From an uncultured Bacteroidia bacterium (GTDB taxonomy: Bacteria > Bacteroidota > Bacteroidia > Bacteroidales > UBA932), in the NCBI GenBank assembly GCA_902766985.1, contig CACXFP010000038.1, positions 1 to 17,661 of the forward strand: a stretch of 17,661 bases of DNA, in the 5' to 3' direction. Shown piece by piece: positions 14,086-17,661 of the stretch. The notes under the pieces were generated by a model that saw only the letters and a list, made by a program, of their open reading frames with translations, was not told the DNA's origin and did not search any database. Position numbers and translations under genes: made by a program. Each line of letters starts with the position of its first letter. Position 1 is the stretch's first letter.

Positions 14086-16674
14086 ATGAACATCAAGGCA
14101 ATCCTCTCGTCAGCTATCGCCTGCATTATTATTGCAGGATGCAGCTCACCCGCAGACCCCGGGCAGGCCAGCCTCTCCGCTCCCCTGGCGGACGAAGCCT
14201 GGGCCTCCTCACAGTGGATTTCCGCTGCGGACGCCCCCGTCGTAACCAAGAAGATACAGGACGGCGACCGTGCCGCCGACGGAGCTTCGTGGTTCCTTGC
14301 AACCATAAAGAACGATTCCAAGGTCGTCTCCGCAAAATGGATGACCACCGGACTGGGAGTATATGACATATACCTCAACGGGAAACTGGTTGGAAAGGAA
14401 ATTCTGAAGCCCGGATTCACCCACTACGCAAAAACGAAGATATCATTCACCTACGACATCACAGAGGCCTTCAACAAGGCGTCAGGAGCTGTAAACACCC
14501 TTTCAGCCCAGGTCACCCCCGGTTGGTGGGCCGACAAGATCATCACCCCCTCGGGCAACGAAGGCTTCCTGGGAAAGAAACCTGCCTTCCGCGGAGTGCT
14601 TGAACTCACCTTCAAGGATGGAAGCAAGAAGCTCTATGGCACTGACACCCAGAACTGGAAGGCCGGGGTTGCCGGTCCCGTCACCCACGCCGCCATTTTC
14701 GACGGCGAGGACTACGATGCAAGGATACTTCCCGGATATGATACCCCCGAAAAACTCTCCGTCCCCGAGGTAAACACTGAATTCAGCGGAGAGATCGTAC
14801 CCACCGTTGGCGCGGAGATCTATTTCCGCGACGACCTTGCCCTCAGCCCCCTGACCGCCTATACATGGAAAGACGTCTCCGGAGCTTCCGACGAAGCCTA
14901 CGGCACTGTGGTCAAGATCAAGGAATTTGCAAATGGTGAGCCCATGACCGTGCACACCGGGGAAACCCTCGTTGTAGATTTCGGCCAGAATTGCGCCGGT
15001 GTCCCCTGCTTTGAGTTCAGCGCTGCCGAAGGCACCGTCCTTACCTGCCTTCCCGGAGAACTTCTCAACGACGGCAACGGAGCCAAAAGCCGCGGAATGG
15101 ACGGCCCTGAGGGCAGCGTCCACCGCCTCAACCTCCGTATTCCCGAGACCGGAATGATCCTGAAGTACACCTTCGCAGGGTCAAGGGACGGAGAGAGTTT
15201 CATCCCCCGCAGCACGTTCTTCGGCTATAGGGCGGTCTCCATCACCGCGACCGGGGACGTCACCATAAGCAAAATTCTGTCTGTTCCCGTCACCTCCATC
15301 ACAAAAGAGATGGAAACCGGGTGCATCACCACCGGCAACGAGCTTGTCAACAAGCTCATTTCCAACACATACTGGGGTCAGCTCTCCAACTATCTCTCAG
15401 TCCCTACGGACTGCCCTCAGAGGAACGAAAGACTTGGCTGGACGGCCGACACACAGGTTTACTCCGAAACCGGCACCTTCTTCGCGAACACCGACCGCTT
15501 CTTCCACAAGTGGATGAGGGACATGCGCAACACCCAGAACAAGCAGGGAGGATATCCCGGAGTCGCCCCTGTCGCCCAGTACGGAGCCTCGGAAGACAAC
15601 ATGACCCGTCTCGGCTGGTCCGACGCAGGAGTCATTGTTCCCTGGACCATTTGGAAACAGTTCGGTGACACTGCCATAATCGACGAATGCTGGGCTTCCA
15701 TGGAGAAATACCTGAACCATCTCACTGAGACCAGGTACGACCACGACGCCCTCAAGGAAGAGAACGGATATTACCAATGGGCGGACTGGCTCAGCTACGA
15801 GGCCCTCTGCAACAATACCGGAGACGCCTTCTACCGTGATGCCAAAGGCAACAGGAAGGCAAAACCGGAGACCATCATCTATTGGAATTATCTCAGCGCG
15901 TCATATTGGGTGATAGACGCTGAAATGATGGCGCAGATGGCCGCCGCCACCGGAAGGGATGCAGCCGGATACGAGGCTATAGCCGCTGAAGCCAAAGCCT
16001 ACATCAAAGGCAAGTTCCTGAAAGCTGACGGAACCTTCAAGACACCCATCCTCAACACCATGCAGACCCCTGCCCTCTTCGCCTTGAAAAACGGCCTCGT
16101 CGAAGGCAAGGCGAAAGAAGGCATGCTGGCACGCCTTCGCAAGAACTTCGAAGACCACGGGAACTGCCTCCAAACCGGATTCCTCGGCACCTCCATCCTC
16201 ATGCAGGTGCTCACCGACAACGGGATGGTCGACATGGCCTACGAACTCCTTCTCCAGAGGAAGAATCCCAGCTGGCTCTATTCGGTTGACAACGGAGCCA
16301 CCACGATCTGGGAAAGGTGGGACAGCTACAAGAAGGATACCGGCATGGGCGACAAGGGCATGAACAGCTTCAACCACTACGCCTACGGATCCGTCTGCAA
16401 ATGGATCTGGAACGTAGCCGCCGGAATCGATTCCGATCCCGCACAGCCCGGATTCAGGCATATCATAATGAAACCTGTACCCGACAAGAGGCTGGGCCAT
16501 GTGGACGCAGAATATAACTCTGCCGCCGGACTTATCAAGAGTTCCTGGAAATATGATGGCGACAAGTGGATCTGGAACTTCACCGTTCCCGAAGGAGCCA
16601 CCGCCACCGTCACCCTTCCCGGGGAGACAGACTCCAAGGACTACGCTGCAGGTTCCTACGAAATCGTAAAATAA
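14086..16674 (+). CDS. Alpha-L-rhamnosidase (GH78), lipoprotein, full length
   Basis: An 862-residue complete GH78 enzyme with lipobox IAGC (lipidated C19), so it should be anchored in a membrane and probably exposed to glycans in the periplasm or at the surface. Order: lipobox and linker (to about 40), N-terminal carbohydrate-binding beta domain (about 65-230, with VYDIYLNGK and ILKPGFTHY), beta-sandwich (about 285-400), (alpha/alpha)6 catalytic barrel (about 405-760), and C-terminal beta domain. Catalytic residues align with D442 and E448 of DCPQRNERLGWTAD (general acid E448), D455, and general base E743 in TIWERW. It releases terminal rhamnose, and no GH partner or SusC/D pair is nearby, so it is not in a typical PUL within this window. 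Its last 19 bases overlap the minus-strand LOG-family gene. Confidence 0.95.
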   Translation: MNIKAILSSAIACIIIAGCSSPADPGQASLSAPLADEAWASSQWISAADAPVVTKKIQDGDRAADGASWFLATIKNDSKVVSAKWMTTGLGVYDIYLNGKLVGKEILKPGFTHYAKTKISFTYDITEAFNKASGAVNTLSAQVTPGWWADKIITPSGNEGFLGKKPAFRGVLELTFKDGSKKLYGTDTQNWKAGVAGPVTHAAIFDGEDYDARILPGYDTPEKLSVPEVNTEFSGEIVPTVGAEIYFRDDLALSPLTAYTWKDVSGASDEAYGTVVKIKEFANGEPMTVHTGETLVVDFGQNCAGVPCFEFSAAEGTVLTCLPGELLNDGNGAKSRGMDGPEGSVHRLNLRIPETGMILKYTFAGSRDGESFIPRSTFFGYRAVSITATGDVTISKILSVPVTSITKEMETGCITTGNELVNKLISNTYWGQLSNYLSVPTDCPQRNERLGWTADTQVYSETGTFFANTDRFFHKWMRDMRNTQNKQGGYPGVAPVAQYGASEDNMTRLGWSDAGVIVPWTIWKQFGDTAIIDECWASMEKYLNHLTETRYDHDALKEENGYYQWADWLSYEALCNNTGDAFYRDAKGNRKAKPETIIYWNYLSASYWVIDAEMMAQMAAATGRDAAGYEAIAAEAKAYIKGKFLKADGTFKTPILNTMQTPALFALKNGLVEGKAKEGMLARLRKNFEDHGNCLQTGFLGTSILMQVLTDNGMVDMAYELLLQRKNPSWLYSVDNGATTIWERWDSYKKDTGMGDKGMNSFNHYAYGSVCKWIWNVAAGIDSDPAQPGFRHIIMKPVPDKRLGHVDAEYNSAAGLIKSSWKYDGDKWIWNFTVPEGATATVTLPGETDSKDYAAGSYEIVK

Positions 16675-17255
16675 TCCAGGATCCTGTCCACCAGTTCTCG
16701 GGGAGAAGGAGAGACTATCAGATAGTCCGCATCCTTCTCCCCGATGAATTTACCGGCTTCCATACTCGAGAAAAAATTCAGGAGATTGTCGTAATAACCT
16801 GCAATATTCAGGACTCCGACCGGCTTGCGGAAGTTCCCGAGGACGTTGCACTCGCAATAAGAGAAAAACTCATGCATGGTGCCGGTGCCTCCAGGGAGGA
16901 TGATGCATCCGTCGCTCATGGCCTCCATGGTGCGGATCCGCACGTCGAAGTCCGGGGTCTCGATAAGATCATATCCGGAAAAACCCGAAGGATTGAGATT
17001 CCTCACCTCCACTCCTGACTCGGCCACCTCCTTCCTGCCCCGGAACCCCCTGGGGAATACCCCCGTCAGTTTTCCGTTCCCATCCATCACTCCATGGGCG
17101 AGGGCGCCCATAGTGCCGACAGAAGCCCCTCCGTATATGACATGCACTCCCCTTCCGGCAAGATACTTCCCTATTTCATATGCGGCATCCATGTACACCG
17201 GGTCTCTTCCCGGCCTGGACCCAAGGTAAACGGCTATTTTCATGGCAGGATTCAT
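16656..17255 (-). CDS. LOG-family protein (TIGR00730-type; cytokinin-type nucleoside monophosphate phosphoribohydrolase-like)
   Basis: A 199-residue Rossmann-fold protein with the LOG signature PGGTGTMHE (P121 to E129), an earlier GGASVGTMG segment (42-50), and RTMEAMSDG before the motif. The family cleaves the N-glycosidic bond of nucleoside monophosphates, releasing ribose 5-phosphate. It is often misannotated as lysine decarboxylase. A methionine at residue 5 (ATG at 17243) gives the usual MKIAVYLGS start and lies at a workable distance from a minus-strand -7 element, so it could be the true start; the longer 17255 start is kept as the outer limit. The gene is convergent with the rhamnosidase and overlaps its last 19 bases. 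Confidence 0.9.
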   Translation of the reverse strand: MNPAMKIAVYLGSRPGRDPVYMDAAYEIGKYLAGRGVHVIYGGASVGTMGALAHGVMDGNGKLTGVFPRGFRGRKEVAESGVEVRNLNPSGFSGYDLIETPDFDVRIRTMEAMSDGCIILPGGTGTMHEFFSYCECNVLGNFRKPVGVLNIAGYYDNLLNFFSSMEAGKFIGEKDADYLIVSPSPRELVDRILDYFTIS

Positions 17256-17265
17256 TTATCTCCCA

Positions 17266-17273
17266 CAAATTTA
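17266..17273 (-). promoter_or_regulatory. Minus-strand -7 promoter element for the LOG gene
   Basis: On the minus strand this reads TAAATTTG, an exact match to TAnnTTTG. A start of transcription near 17261 would leave a leader of about 18 nt to the internal ATG at 17243 but only about 6 nt to the ATG at 17255, which favours the shorter start. No clear -33 element is seen. Confidence 0.5.
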
Positions 17274-17294
17274 TGAAACTTCGGCGATTTTGAT

Positions 17295-17302
17295 TATATT
17301 TG
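17295..17302 (+). promoter_or_regulatory. -7 promoter element for the EF-hand/11-mer repeat gene
   Basis: TATATTTG matches TAnnTTTG, with a weak TTTATG (17270-17275) 19 bp upstream as a possible -33 region. Transcription would begin near 17308, leaving a leader of about 32 nt before ATG 17341. It faces away from the minus-strand promoter element at 17266-17273, making the 85-bp gap a divergent promoter region. Confidence 0.5.
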
Positions 17303-17340
17303 TTGGAGATGTGAAAGTTCAACATTAAAACAATAAGACC

Positions 17341-17661
17341 ATGAGCGAAGAAATCAATCAGGAATTCGACAAGAGGGATCTCAACAAAGACGGGAAAGTC
17401 ACTCTTTCCGAAAAGATAGAATACGCAGCCGGACAGGCCCAGGATAAGCTCCAGGATGCCATCGAGGATGCAAAGGCCGATTTCAAGGAGGCCGCCGGAC
17501 TCGCCAAGGAAAAATACGCCGAGTACAAGGAGAAAGCCGGAGAAAAGTATGCCGAAGTCAAGGAGAAGGCCGGTGAGAAGTATGCCGAGGTAAAGGACAA
17601 GGCTGCCGAAAAATTTGCTGAAGCGAAAGAGAAGACCGCTGAGAAATACAGCGAGCTGAAG
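17341..17661 (+). CDS. EF-hand protein with 11-residue LEA-like repeats, 3'-truncated by the window edge
   Basis: The frame is open from ATG 17341 to the last base without a stop, so only the first 107 residues are seen and the true length is unknown. No signal peptide is present. Residues 13-24 (DLNKDGKVTLSE; 17377-17412) form a canonical EF-hand loop with D13, N15, D17, G18 and E24 in calcium-ligand positions. From residue 63 there are four tandem 11-residue units (63-73, 74-84, 85-95, 96-106) of the form KEKAGEKYAEV, the first two identical. They are lysine/glutamate/alanine rich and should form an amphipathic helix like the 11-mers of group 3 LEA proteins. A preceding Q/D/K/A-rich helix (about 30-60) continues the pattern. 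The function is unknown; desiccation or osmotic protection, membrane binding or calcium-sensitive assembly are possibilities from composition only. Confidence 0.8.
   Translation, partial: MSEEINQEFDKRDLNKDGKVTLSEKIEYAAGQAQDKLQDAIEDAKADFKEAAGLAKEKYAEYKEKAGEKYAEVKEKAGEKYAEVKDKAAEKFAEAKEKTAEKYSELK
17527..17658 (+). repeat. Four in-frame 33-bp tandem repeats encoding 11-residue units
   Basis: Four consecutive 33-bp units encode KEKAGEKYAEV twice, then KDKAAEKFAEA and KEKTAEKYSEL. Synonymous differences between the first two units and amino-acid drift in the last two suggest an older duplication instead of a recent slippage event. The array may continue past the window end. Confidence 0.85.

Noticed and set aside
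17527..17658. Regularly spaced repeats as a possible CRISPR array
   Set aside because: The 33-bp units are contiguous, without spacers, and encode an in-frame protein repeat.

Overview
The window is 17.7 kb of dense, roughly 55-58% GC bacterial DNA that looks like a member of Bacteroidetes, probably Bacteroidales. The grounds are several TAnnTTTG-type -7 promoter elements in otherwise AT-rich gaps, A-rich ribosome-binding regions instead of strong Shine-Dalgarno sequences, Bacteroidetes-style lipoproteins, two GH78 rhamnosidases, a DUF4491-type membrane protein, and heavy AGG arginine use. The genus cannot be fixed from the sequence. I saw no rRNA, tRNA, insertion sequence, phage gene or CRISPR array.

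Layout, left to right. (1) 1-2087: the 3' part of an alpha-L-rhamnosidase, coupled through TAATG to a HAD phosphatase. (2) 2244-6620: an outer-membrane porin, an imelysin-family (M75) lipoprotein and a two-heme DUF1111-like lipoprotein, closed by a hairpin terminator. This looks like a cell-envelope redox/metal module. (3) 6745-13130: six tightly packed genes with gaps of 1-4 nt or overlaps. They encode a (p)ppGpp synthetase-like protein, a stand-alone HD alarmone hydrolase, an APH-fold kinase, a membrane Cache-PP2C(SpoIIE)-HATPase switch protein, its STAS partner, and a K+/H+ antiporter-like protein. (4) 13180-16674: a DUF4491 membrane protein, an isochorismatase-fold hydrolase and a complete lipoprotein GH78 rhamnosidase. 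(5) A LOG-family protein on the minus strand (16656-17255), overlapping the rhamnosidase tail to tail. (6) From 17341 to the window end: the start of an EF-hand protein with 11-residue LEA-like repeats.

The most interesting unit is region 3. One apparent transcript pairs nucleotide second-messenger synthesis and degradation with a phosphorylation-based partner switch and ends in an ion antiporter, with no sigma factor or anti-sigma target gene nearby. My inference is a stress circuit in which an extracytoplasmic signal (Cache domain) and alarmone level jointly set an output that may include ion homeostasis. Every catalytic motif I checked in these proteins is intact. The second notable item is the truncated EF-hand/11-mer repeat protein at the right edge, and the third is the porin-imelysin-diheme cluster.
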